This document shows positions 49,691 through 61,066 of a stretch of DNA of 64,000 nt, piece after piece. The stretch's first letter is position 1. The number at the start of each line of letters is the position of its first letter. The DNA is taken from positions 10,584,001-10,648,000 of the forward strand of contig NC_046676.1 of NCBI RefSeq assembly GCF_003369915.1. The letters run 5' to 3'. Source of the DNA: Drosophila miranda. Taxonomy: Eukaryota > Arthropoda > Insecta > Diptera > Drosophilidae. The position numbers and the translations under genes are program-made. The notes below the pieces were generated by a model. The model did not search any database, was not told the DNA's origin, and was given only the letters and a program-made list of their open reading frames with translations.

Positions 49691-52600
49691 TAATATTCCA
49701 CGGAATGTAAACATCGTGGAATATAGAACTTGAATTCGTCAGTATATTTACGGTCTATTTTTAAAATGAGACGGTATATTTTGGTATATTTCTGAGGGTT
49801 GAAATAAACTAAAACAGACCAGTGCTGCCAGAATTGGATGATATAACAAAATACGAATTAGAAATATATGACTCTTGTCCGATTTCTCGCTAAAAATTAA
49901 CAAATATTACAATTACAAAAATAAAAAAACAGAAATTTGTTGTACTAAATTATTTTTAGCCAAAATAAGCTAAATGAACTGTTAAATAAGCTAGATTTCA
50001 AGCTATAAGAATTTCAATTATTTTTCAAGCTATTTGCTAGCCAAATCTAGCTTAAAATAAGCTAAGATGGCAACACTGAAACAGACGCCACTTCTGAATT
50101 GGCGCTAATAGAGACGCGAAGTAAAACGGAATTGAATTGTGAATAAGTTGCAGCAATATGTACGTAAAAAAGCTGGTGCTCGACGGCTTCAAATCGTACG
50201 GTCGGCGCACGGAAATCGATGGCTTCGATCCGGAGTTTACGGCCATCACCGGTCTGAACGGCTCCGGGAAATCCAACATTTTGGACAGCATTTGCTTCGT
50301 GCTGGGCATCAGTAATCTGCAGAATGTAAGTTCCGCCAGATACATATAACACAACATTATTTAATGCGCCAGAAACAATTTAAAGGTGCGCGCCTCCGCT
50401 CTGCAAGACTTGGTGTACAAGAATGGACAGGCGGGTATAACGAAGGCAACGGTGACCATTGTGTTCGACAACACAAATGCCCTGCAGTGTCCGACGGGGT
50501 ACGAGAAGTGCCGCGAGATTTCGGTGGCCCGCCAGGTCGTTGTCGGTGGCAAGAACAAATTCATAATCAATGGCAAGATCGTGCAGAACAAGAAGGTGCA
50601 GGATTTCTTCTGTTCCATCCAATTGAATGTGAACAATCCCAACTTCTTGATCATGCAGGGCAAGATCCAGCAAGTGCTCAACATGAAGCCCAAGGAGGTA
50701 AGTACAGGCGTCTCTACCGCTCTCTTCCACAAGCTGTTTTACTGTCTCTTTGCATGCAGGTGCTCTCCATGGTGGAGGAGGCCGCTGGCACCAGCCAGTA
50801 TAAGACAAAGCGCGATGCCACCAAGAATCTAATCGAAAAAAAGGAATCCAAAGTGCGGGAGACCAAAGCTTTGTTGGAGGAGGAGGTCTATCCCAAGCTG
50901 GTCAAGCTGCAAGAGGATCGCGCTGCCCACGAGGAGTACAATAAACTCAAGCGCGAAATCGATTATCTAACCAGAATCTTCATCTCTGCGAATTACCTGA
51001 AGCTGTGCGAAAAACTGAAACTGTTGGAGACTAGTGAACAAAAGATAGACGATCGCATAGCCAGTTGCCTTTCGACGCGTGACAAGAACTTGGAAGAAAT
51101 GGAAGCTATTGAAATCGCTCTCAAGGAGATGCAGGAGAAGATTGATGCCGAGATGGGTGGATCGATAAAGGAGCTCGAGGCCCAACTGAGTGCTAAGCGT
51201 GCCCAGGAGGCCAAAGCCTCGGGCAGCCTGAAGGCAGCGCAGGGCACCGTTGAACAAGACCAGCGGATGATAAGTACGGCCGCCAAGAACATTGCCGACG
51301 ACGAGCGTGCTCTCACCAAAAAGGAGGCCGCCATGTCAAAGGTTCAGGGGGAATTTGAAGCTCTAAAAGAGGCAGATGCGATCGATACCAAGGCCTATGA
51401 AGCTGCCCGGCGGAAGCTCGAGGCTGTCTCTCAGGGTCTGTCCACCAATGAGGATGGTCAGGCGAGCACATTGCAGGAGCAGCTAATAGGTGGGTGACTC
51501 CTATATGCAACGATTACCATCTTTGCTTACCTTACCTATTCTGCTTCGCTTTTCAGTGGCTAAGGAACAGTTGAGCGAGGCACAGACCACAATCAAAATC
51601 TCGGAGATGGAGCTGCGGCACACACGAGGTCTTTTGAAACAAAAACAGGGCGAAACGCAGACGAACGATGCTGCCTATGTGAAGGACAAGGGTCTGCACG
51701 ACCAGCTTCTGGTGGAGATCCAGAGCCTTGAGCGACAACTGCAGGGCCTCAACTATGAGAGCGGGCAGTTCGAGCAGCTGCGGGAGCAGAGAAACCAGCT
51801 GCACACGCGCAAGCGTGACCTTAAGCGAGAGCTGGATCGTTGCAATGCCTCTCGCTACGATCTGCAGTACCAGGATCCAGAGCCGAACTTTGATCGCCGC
51901 AAAGTGCGTGGCATGGTGGGGAAGCTCTTTCAGGTGTCCGATATGCAAAACTCCATGGCCTTGATGACCGCAGCAGGCGGAAGTGTAAGTGCCTCATGTA
52001 GTTCTGGAGTTGGGAATTTCCTTGTGACTAATATCCGATTTTTGGCCCCCAGTTGTACAGTTATGTGACGGACGATGATGTGACCAGCAAGAAGATCCTG
52101 CAGAGGGGCAACTTGCAGCGGCGTGTCACCATGATGCCCATCAACAAGATTAATTCGCACTCGCTTAACAAGAACGTGGTGGACTATGCCCAGAGCAAGG
52201 TTGGCCCAGAGAATGTCCAGTGGGCCCTGTCCCTTGTCCAGTACGATCGCTACTACGAGCCGGTCATGAAGTTTTGCTTTGGCAGCGTTCTAGTCTGTAA
52301 AGATCTGGACGTGGCCAAGAAGGTAGGTGATAGATGGGGCATCAGCATAGCAATATAGATTCTTTCCTCACCATTCGTATTCCTTCTGCAGGTCAGCTAC
52401 GATCCGCGTATAAATTGCCGTTCGGTTACATTGGAAGGCGACTTGGTGGACCCGCACGGCACTGTGTCGGGTGGTGCTGCGCCTAAGGGAGCAAACATCT
52501 TGGAGGAATTGCACTCTATCCGCGAATTGGAAAAGAATTACAAGAAACTTGAGGTCGAGTTGCAGCGTGTGGAGCAGGAAATGGCGTATGTGCAGAGGAA

Positions 52601-55364
52601 GAGGCACAACGCAAGGCACAATTTAATTCCTCTTAAATCAATCTATTTGCAGTTCCATCGAGAATCTGGCCCACTCGTACAACAAGATTAAAGAGAATCT
52701 TGATCTGCGCCAGCACGAGCTGACCATGTGCAAAAGCCGTCTGGCCCAGACCACATTCCAGCAGAACCAGGCCGAGATCGAGGAGATGAAGGAGAAGGTC
52801 CAGTCCTTGGAGCAGCAGAATGCAGATTCCCGGGAAAACCAGAAGACCTCCCAGGTCAAGATCAAGGATATCGAAGCAAAGTTGGCCGATGCCAAGGGGT
52901 ATCGCGAGCGCGAGCTCAAGTCGGCCACCAATGAGGTGAAGGAGACCAAGCAGAGGGCGGAGAAGTCGAGTGCCAATTGGAAGAAGCGAGAGCAGGAGTT
53001 CGAGACACTGAGGCTAGAGATCACTGAGCTGCAGAAAACCATTGAATCATCCAAGCAGCAGCACCAGGAGATGGTCGAAAATCTCGAGAAGTTCATCGCC
53101 GATCTGGCTGCTCTGCAGGAGAAGAGCTCTAGTGCAGTGTCCGAGGTGGCGGAGCTCGAGCAGGGCATTAAAGCGCAGAAGGATAAGCTACATGCCCAGA
53201 ACAAGGAGATGCGAAATTTGCAGGGGAAGAGGGAAAAGATGGAAAAGCAGAACCAGGAACTTGAGCTGCAGGTAAAGAAAAAGGAGAATGAAAAGAGCAA
53301 GTCCGGCTCTCAGACCAACGAGGCCAAGAGGCGGATTCAAGACCTAGAGGTAAAGTATCCCTGGATTCCAGAGGAAAAAAGTGCCTTTGGCGTGAAGAAC
53401 ACCCGCTACGACTACAGCAAGACGAATCCCATTGAAGCTGGCAACAAGCTGGAACAGATGCAGGAGAGTAAGGATAAAATGGAGCGAACGCTTAACATGA
53501 ATGCCATCGCGATTCTGACCCGAGAGCAAGAGAACTACGACGAGACACAGCGTCGCCGCAACATCGTGGCCCTCGACAAGGAGAAGATTAAGAAAATTAT
53601 TGTGAAAATGGACGAAGAGGAGCAGGAACAGCTGAACCGCGCGGCCACCGAGGTTAACAGCAATTTCAGTAGCATTTTCAGCACTCTCCTGCCGGGTGCC
53701 GATGCCCGTCTCAATCCCGTCCTGACCAACGGCTGTCTAACAGGCCTTGAGATCAAGGTCGGCTTCAATGGGACGTGGAAGGAGAGTCTCGGTGAATTGT
53801 CCGGTGGCCAAAAGTCTCTGGTGGCTCTATCCCTTGTCCTGGCCATGCTCAAGTTCTCGCCAGCTCCCCTCTATATATTGGACGAGGTGGACGCCGCCCT
53901 GGACATGTCGCACACGCAGAACATTGGCAGCATGTTGAAGAAGCACTTTACCAACTCTCAGTTCCTTATTGTGTCGCTCAAGGACGGCCTCTTCAATCAT
54001 GCAAATGTGCTGTTCCGCACGCTTTTCGAGGAGGGCGTCTCTACCGTCTCGCGGCAGGTCAGCAGATCGGGCACCACCGGTGGCCACAAACGTTGATCTG
54101 TTTTCAGTGCTGGTTCTACTATTTCATTCTCATTTTGAAAATTGAAATCTCATCTAAATTCACGAGAGAATTCATGTACATATACAAATAATTGAAGTAC
54201 TGAAAATAAATACTATTTCACCTATAAATTTACTAGTAAAATGAATATAATAATCTAGGAAAAATGATATTGAAGAGTCCTATGGAAACTATATATACCA
54301 TATTTTTTGATCCACAATTTCGAAGATCAAGAATGGCCTTATCCATTATTATAGCGAGAAGGCAGATTTTTTTATTTTGCCTGCCAAAATTTTATTTTGA
54401 TTCAAAAATTACATTCAAACTTCCTAACGGACATTGCCAAGTGGCGCGCACATTTCCAACAGGGTCTGTGTGCGATGGCAGCACCAGCAGCAAACGTCAA
54501 ACTGACTGACCGACAGAGACGAAGCGACTGACTGACTATGCGGTGCACGTGCAAAAGCGAGACGGAACGTTTGGTGAGACCGTCAAACGCACACACACGG
54601 CCATACAAATGCGTTTGTGTGCGCGATTGAAGAGGAAGAAGCAATCCGAAGAGCAGCACAACACTACACAACAATGTTTTTGAGGGAGGTGAAAAACTGA
54701 ATAAAATTTCAGAAAAATCGAATAAAACCTAAACAACGGCCGTCGCAAAACAAAATATTCAAGATTTCGAGCAAACGCAGATTCCTCCACAGGCTCACAA
54801 TGGTAATTATCCTCGCCAATTCTTCAATCTCATCCGCGTGTTAGGCGAGGAAAAAAATGTATAGACACCGCTGGCATTTGCCTCTGCCTCTGCCTCTGGC
54901 ACAGACGGGACACACAGCATAGACAACAATACAATCAAGTGATGTGATGTGATGCCTCCCCGTCAGTGTCAGTGGCAGGGCTCGCCGCCCCCCGGCATTG
55001 AGCTTAACCAGGAGGACAACGATATTATTGACATTGTGGGGACGGAGTACTTTTACGAGGAGATGAACGGCGAGCTGAAGCCGGAGAACTTCATGTCCGG
55101 GTTCGATTATGCGCCAGAGCACCTCTGTGACGCCATTCTGACGGCGGCTGTGGGCCATCATCAGCAGCACATGCAGCACCAGAAGGATCCCCAGTCGCAT
55201 GCGGTCCAGCAGTCGCAGGATCATCATACCAACGATGGTGAGACGAGCGATGCGCCTGGCTCATCGAATGGTGGCTCGTACCAGGGAGTAGCTGTATCCC
55301 AGCTGCAGGCGCACAATGGAGCTGGCGCTGGAGGGGAGCACGGTAACGGCTCGCAGGCGCATCC
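49678..55364. repeat. SMC2 amplicon, unit 3 (5687 bp)
   Basis: Third unit. It shares the GGCAT form of the neighbour-gene site with unit 1 but shares GGTCTATTT upstream of SMC2 and an AAC codon in SMC2 with unit 2, so it is a mosaic. Confidence 0.95.
50158..54096 (+). CDS. SMC2: Condensin subunit SMC2, copy 3
   Basis: Intact third copy, 1181 aa, exons 50158-50325, 50386-50697, 50760-51489, 51557-51984, 52053-52322, 52392-52585 and 52653-54096. It has Asn763 as in copy 2, Ala776, Thr1064 and a private Lys1131 in place of Gln. Residue 1131 lies in the ATPase head just after Walker B (SMLKKHF against SMLKQHF), so this is the variant most likely to matter for function, though Gln to Lys on a helix surface can be neutral. 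The remaining differences are synonymous or intronic. Confidence 0.97.
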
Positions 55365-55377
55365 GAGAGAACGCTAG
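54952..55377 (+). pseudogene. Truncated neighbour gene, open form (unit 3)
   Basis: 141-codon frame identical in protein to the unit 1 fragment over its whole length, with the GGCAT form and the same junction-derived RER ending. Its presence in units 1 and 3 but not 2 and 4 makes the two forms alternate along the array. Confidence 0.7.
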
Positions 55378-58300
55378 TAATATTCCACGGAATGTAAACA
55401 TCGTGGAATATAGAACTTGAATTCGTCAGTATATTTACGGTATATTTTTAAAATGAGACGGTATATTTTGGTATATTTCTGAGGGTTGAAATAAACTAAA
55501 ACAGACCAGTGCTGCCAGAATTGGATGATATAACAAAATACGAATTAGAAATATATGACTCTTGTCCGATTTCTCGCTAAAAATTAACAAATATTACAAT
55601 TACAAAAATAAAAAAACAGAAATTTGTTGTACTAAATTATTTTTAGCCAAAATAAGCTAAATGAACTGTTAAATAAGCTAGATTTCAAGCTATAAGAATT
55701 TCAATTATTTTTCAAGCTATTTGCTAGCCAAATCTAGCTTAAAATAAGCTAAGATGGCAACACTGAAACAGACGCCACTTCTGAATTGGCGCTAATAGAG
55801 ACGCGAAGTAAAACGGAATTGAATTGTGAATAAGTTGCAGCAATATGTACGTAAAAAAGCTGGTGCTCGACGGCTTCAAATCGTACGGTCGGCGCACGGA
55901 AATCGATGGCTTCGATCCGGAGTTTACGGCCATCACCGGTCTGAACGGCTCCGGGAAATCCAACATTTTGGACAGCATTTGCTTCGTGCTGGGCATCAGT
56001 AATCTGCAGAATGTAAGTTCCGCCAGATACATATAACACAACATTATTTAATGCGCCAGAAACAATTTAAAGGTGCGCGCCTCCGCTCTGCAAGACTTGG
56101 TGTACAAGAATGGACAGGCGGGTATAACGAAGGCAACGGTGACCATTGTGTTCGACAACACAAATGCCCTGCAGTGTCCGACGGGGTACGAGAAGTGCCG
56201 CGAGATTTCGGTGGCCCGCCAGGTCGTTGTCGGTGGCAAGAACAAATTCATAATCAATGGCAAGATCGTGCAGAACAAGAAGGTGCAGGATTTCTTCTGT
56301 TCCATCCAATTGAATGTGAACAATCCCAACTTCTTGATCATGCAGGGCAAGATCCAGCAAGTGCTCAACATGAAGCCCAAGGAGGTAAGTACAGGCGTCT
56401 CTACCGCTCTCTTCCACAAGCTGTTTTACTGTCTCTTTGCATGCAGGTGCTCTCCATGGTGGAGGAGGCCGCTGGCACCAGCCAGTATAAGACAAAGCGC
56501 GATGCCACCAAGAATCTAATCGAAAAAAAGGAATCCAAAGTGCGGGAGACCAAAGCTTTGTTGGAGGAGGAGGTCTATCCCAAGCTGGTCAAGCTGCAAG
56601 AGGATCGCGCTGCCCACGAGGAGTACAATAAACTCAAGCGCGAAATCGATTATCTAACCAGAATCTTCATCTCTGCGAATTACCTGAAGCTGTGCGAAAA
56701 ACTGAAACTGTTGGAGACTAGTGAACAAAAGATAGACGATCGCATAGCCAGTTGCCTTTCGACGCGTGACAAGAACTTGGAAGAAATGGAAGCTATTGAA
56801 ATCGCTCTCAAGGAGATGCAGGAGAAGATTGATGCCGAGATGGGTGGATCGATAAAGGAGCTCGAGGCCCAACTGAGTGCTAAGCGTGCGCAGGAGGCCA
56901 AAGCCTCGGGCAGCCTGAAGGCAGCGCAGGGCACCGTTGAACAAGACCAGCGGATGATAAGTACGGCCGCCAAGAACATTGCCGACGACGAGCGTGCTCT
57001 CACCAAAAAGGAGGCCGCCATGTCAAAGGTTCAGGGGGAATTTGAAGCTCTAAAAGAGGCAGATGCGATCGATACCAAGGCCTATGAAGCTGCCCGGCGG
57101 AAGCTCGAGGCTGTCTCTCAGGGTCTGTCCACCAATGAGGATGGTCAGGCGAGCACATTGCAGGAGCAGCTAATAGGTGGGTGACTCCTATATGCAACGA
57201 TTACCATCTTTGCTTACCTTACCTATTCTGCTTCGCTTTTCAGTGGCTAAGGAACAGTTGAGCGAGGCACAGACCACAATCAAAATCTCGGAGATGGAGC
57301 TGCGGCACACACGAGGTCTTTTGAAACAAAAACAGGGCGAAACGCAGACGAACGATGCTGCCTATGTGAAGGACAAGGGTCTGCACGACCAGCTTCTGGT
57401 GGAGATCCAGAGCCTTGAGCGACAACTGCAGGGCCTCAACTATGAGAGCGGGCAGTTCGAGCAGCTGCGGGAGCAGAGAAACCAGCTGCACACGCGCAAG
57501 CGTGACCTTAAGCGAGAGCTGGATCGTTGCAATGCCTCTCGCTACGATCTGCAGTACCAGGATCCAGAGCCGAACTTTGATCGCCGCAAAGTGCGTGGCA
57601 TGGTGGGGAAGCTCTTTCAGGTGTCCGATATGCAAAACTCCATGGCCTTGATGACCGCAGCAGGCGGAAGTGTAAGTGCCTCATGTAGTTCTGGAGTTGG
57701 GAATTTCCTTGTGACTAATATCCGATTTTTGGCCCCCAGTTGTACAGTTATGTGACGGACGATGATGTGACCAGCAAGAAGATCCTGCAGAGGGGCAACT
57801 TGCAGCGGCGTGTCACCATGATGCCCATCAACAAGATTAATTCGCACTCGCTTAACAAGAACGTGGTGGACTATGCCCAGAGCAAGGTTGGCCCAGAGAA
57901 TGTCCAGTGGGCCCTGTCCCTTGTCCAGTACGATCGCTACTACGAGCCGGTCATGAAGTTTTGCTTTGGCAGCGTTCTAGTCTGTAAAGATCTGGACGTG
58001 GCCAAGAAGGTAGGTGATAGATGGGGCATCAGCATAGCAATATAGATTCTTTCCTCACCATTCGTATTCCTTCTGCAGGTCAGCTACGATCCGCGTATAA
58101 ATTGCCGTTCGGTTACATTGGAAGGCGACTTGGTGGACCCGCACGGCACTGTGTCGGGTGGTGCTGCGCCTAAGGGAGCAAACATCTTGGAGGAATTGCA
58201 CTCTATCCGCGAATTGGAAAAGAATTACAAGAAACTTGAGGTCGAGTTGCAGCGTGTGGAGCAGGAAATGGCGTATGTGCAGAGGAAGAGGCACAACGCA

Positions 58301-61053
58301 AGGCACAATTTAATTCCTCTTAAATCAATCTATTTGCAGTTCCATCGAGAATCTGGCCCACTCGTACAACAAGATTAAAGAGAATCTTGATCTGCGCCAG
58401 CACGAGCTGACCATGTGCAAAAGCCGTCTGGCCCAGACCACATTCCAGCAGAACCAGGCCGAGATCGAGGAGATGAAGGAGAAGGTCCAGTCCTTGGAGC
58501 AGCAGAATGCAGATTCCCGGGAAAAGCAGAAGACCTCCCAGGTCAAGATCAAGGATATCGAAGCAAAGTTGGCCGATGCCAAGGGGTATCGCGAGCGCGA
58601 GCTAAAGTCGGCCACCAATGAGGTGAAGGAGACCAAGCAGAGGGCGGAGAAGTCGAGTGCCAATTGGAAGAAGCGAGAGCAGGAGTTCGAGACACTGAAG
58701 CTAGAGATCACTGAGCTGCAGAAAACCATTGAATCATCCAAGCAGCAGCACCAGGAGATGGTCGAAAATCTCGAGAAGTTCATCGCCGATCTGGCTGCTC
58801 TGCAGGAGAAGAGCTCTAGTGCAGTGTCCGAGGTGGCGGAGCTCGAGCAGGGCATTAAAGCGCAGAAGGATAAGCTACATGCCCAGAACAAGGAGATGCG
58901 AAATTTGCAGGGGAAGAGGGAAAAGATGGAAAAGCAGAACCAGGAACTTGAGCTGCAGGTAAAGAAAAAGGAGAATGAAAAGAGCAAGTCCGGCTCTCAG
59001 ACCAACGAGGCCAAGAGGCGGATTCAAGACCTAGAGGTAAAGTATCCCTGGATTCCAGAGGAAAAAAGTGCCTTTGGCGTGAAGAACACCCGCTACGACT
59101 ACAGCAAGACGAATCCCATTGAAGCTGGCAACAAGCTGGAACAGATGCAGGAGAGTAAGGATAAAATGGAGCGAACGCTTAACATGAATGCCATCGCGAT
59201 TCTGACCCGAGAGCAAGAGAACTACGACGAGACACAGCGTCGCCGCAACATCGTGGCCCTCGACAAGGAGAAGATTAAGAAAATTATTGTGAAAATGGAC
59301 GAAGAGGAGCAGGAACAGCTGAACCGCGCGGCCACCGAGGTTAACAGCAATTTCAGTAGCATTTTCAGCACTCTCCTGCCGGGTGCCGATGCCCGTCTCA
59401 ATCCCGTCCTGACCAACGGCTGTCTAACAGGCCTTGAGATCAAGGTCGGCTTCAATGGGACGTGGAAGGAGAGTCTCGGTGAATTGTCCGGTGGCCAAAA
59501 GTCTCTGGTGGCTCTATCCCTTGTCCTGGCCATGCTCAAGTTCTCGCCAGCTCCCCTCTATATATTGGACGAGGTGGACGCCGCCCTGGACATGTCGCAC
59601 ACGCAGAACATTGGCAGCATGTTGAAGCAGCACTTTACCAACTCTCAGTTCCTTATTGTGTCGCTCAAGGACGGCCTCTTCAATCATGCAAATGTGCTGT
59701 TCCGCACGCTTTTCGAGGAGGGCGTCTCTACCGTCTCGCGGCAGGTCAGCAGATCGGGCACCACCGGTGGCCACAAACGTTGATCTGTTTTCAGTGCTGG
59801 TTCTACTATTTCATTCTCATTTTGAAAATTGAAATCTCATCTAAATTCACGAGAGAATTCATGTACATGTACAAATAATTGAAGTACTGAAAATAAATAC
59901 TATTTCACCTATAAATTTACTAGTAAAATGAATATAATAATCTAGGAAAAATGATATTGAAGAGTCCTATGGAAACTATATATACCATATTTTTTGATCC
60001 ACAATTTCGAAGATCAAGAATGGCCTTATCCATTATTATAGCGAGAAGGCAGATTTTTTTATTTTGCCTGCCAAAATTTTATTTCGATTCAAAAATTACA
60101 TTCAAACTTCCTAACGGACATTGCCAAGTGGCGCGCACATTTCCAACAGGGTCTGTGTGCGATGGCAGCACCAGCAGCAAACGTCAAACTGACTGACCGA
60201 CAGAGACGAAGCGACTGACTGACTATGCGGTGCACGTGCAAAAGCGAGACGGAACGTTTGGTGAGACCGTCAAACGCACACACACGGCCATACAAATGCG
60301 TTTGTGTGCGCGATTGAAGAGGAAGAAGCAATCCGAAGAGCAGCACAACACTACACAACAATGTTTTTGAGGGAGGTGAAAAACTGAATAAAATTGCAGA
60401 AAAATCGAATAAAACCTAAACAACGGCCGTCGCAAAACAAAATATTCAAGATTTCGAGCAAACGCAGATTCCTCCACAGGCTCACAATGGTAATTATCCT
60501 CGCCAATTCTTCAATCTCATCCGCGTGTTAGGCGAGGAAAAAAATGTATAGACACCGCTGGCATTTGCCTCTGCCTCTGCCTCTGGCACAGACGGGACAC
60601 ACAGCATAGACAACAATACAATCAAGTGATGTGATGTGATGCCTCCCCGTCAGTGTCAGTGGCAGGGCTCGCCGCCCCCCTCATAGTTGAGCTTAACCAG
60701 GAGGACAACGATATTATTGACATTGTGGGGACGGAGTACTTTTACGAGGAGATGAACGGCGAGCTGAAGCCGGAGAACTTCATGTCCGGGTTCGATTATG
60801 CGCCAGAGCACCTCTGTGACGCCATTCTGACGGCGGCTGTGGGCCATCATCAGCAGCACATGCAGCACCAGAAGGATCCCCAGTCGCATGCGGTCCAGCA
60901 GTCGCAGGATCATCATACCAACGATGGTGAGACGAGCGATGCGCCTGGCTCATCGAATGGTGGCTCGTACCAGGGAGTAGCTGTATCCCAGCTGCAGGCG
61001 CACAATGGAGCTGGCGCTGGAGGGGAGCACTGTAACGGCTCGCAGGCGCATCC
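55365..61053. repeat. SMC2 amplicon, unit 4 (5689 bp)
   Basis: Fourth unit. It has the TCATAGT form at the neighbour-gene site like unit 2, but GGTATATTT upstream and AAG in SMC2 like unit 1. Private bases include AAATTGCAG in the intergenic part and CACTGTAAC in the neighbour fragment. Confidence 0.95.
55845..59783 (+). CDS. SMC2: Condensin subunit SMC2, copy 4
   Basis: Intact fourth copy, 1181 aa, exons 55845-56012, 56073-56384, 56447-57176, 57244-57671, 57740-58009, 58079-58272 and 58340-59783. It carries Lys763 and Ala776 like copy 1, Thr1064 like copies 2 and 3, and a private Lys821 in place of Arg in the coiled coil, a conservative change. It shares silent variants with both copy 1 (GAGCTAAAG, GTGCGCAGG) and copy 3 (AAACTTGAGG), which marks it as a recombinant. 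Confidence 0.97.
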
Positions 61054-61066
61054 GAGAGAACGCTAG
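60639..61066 (+). pseudogene. Truncated neighbour gene, early-stop form (unit 4)
   Basis: TCATAGT form like unit 2, with TAG at 60684-60686 after 15 codons from ATG 60639. It also has a private Gly to Cys change (GEHCNGSQ) near the junction, in keeping with relaxed constraint on this fragment. Confidence 0.65.
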
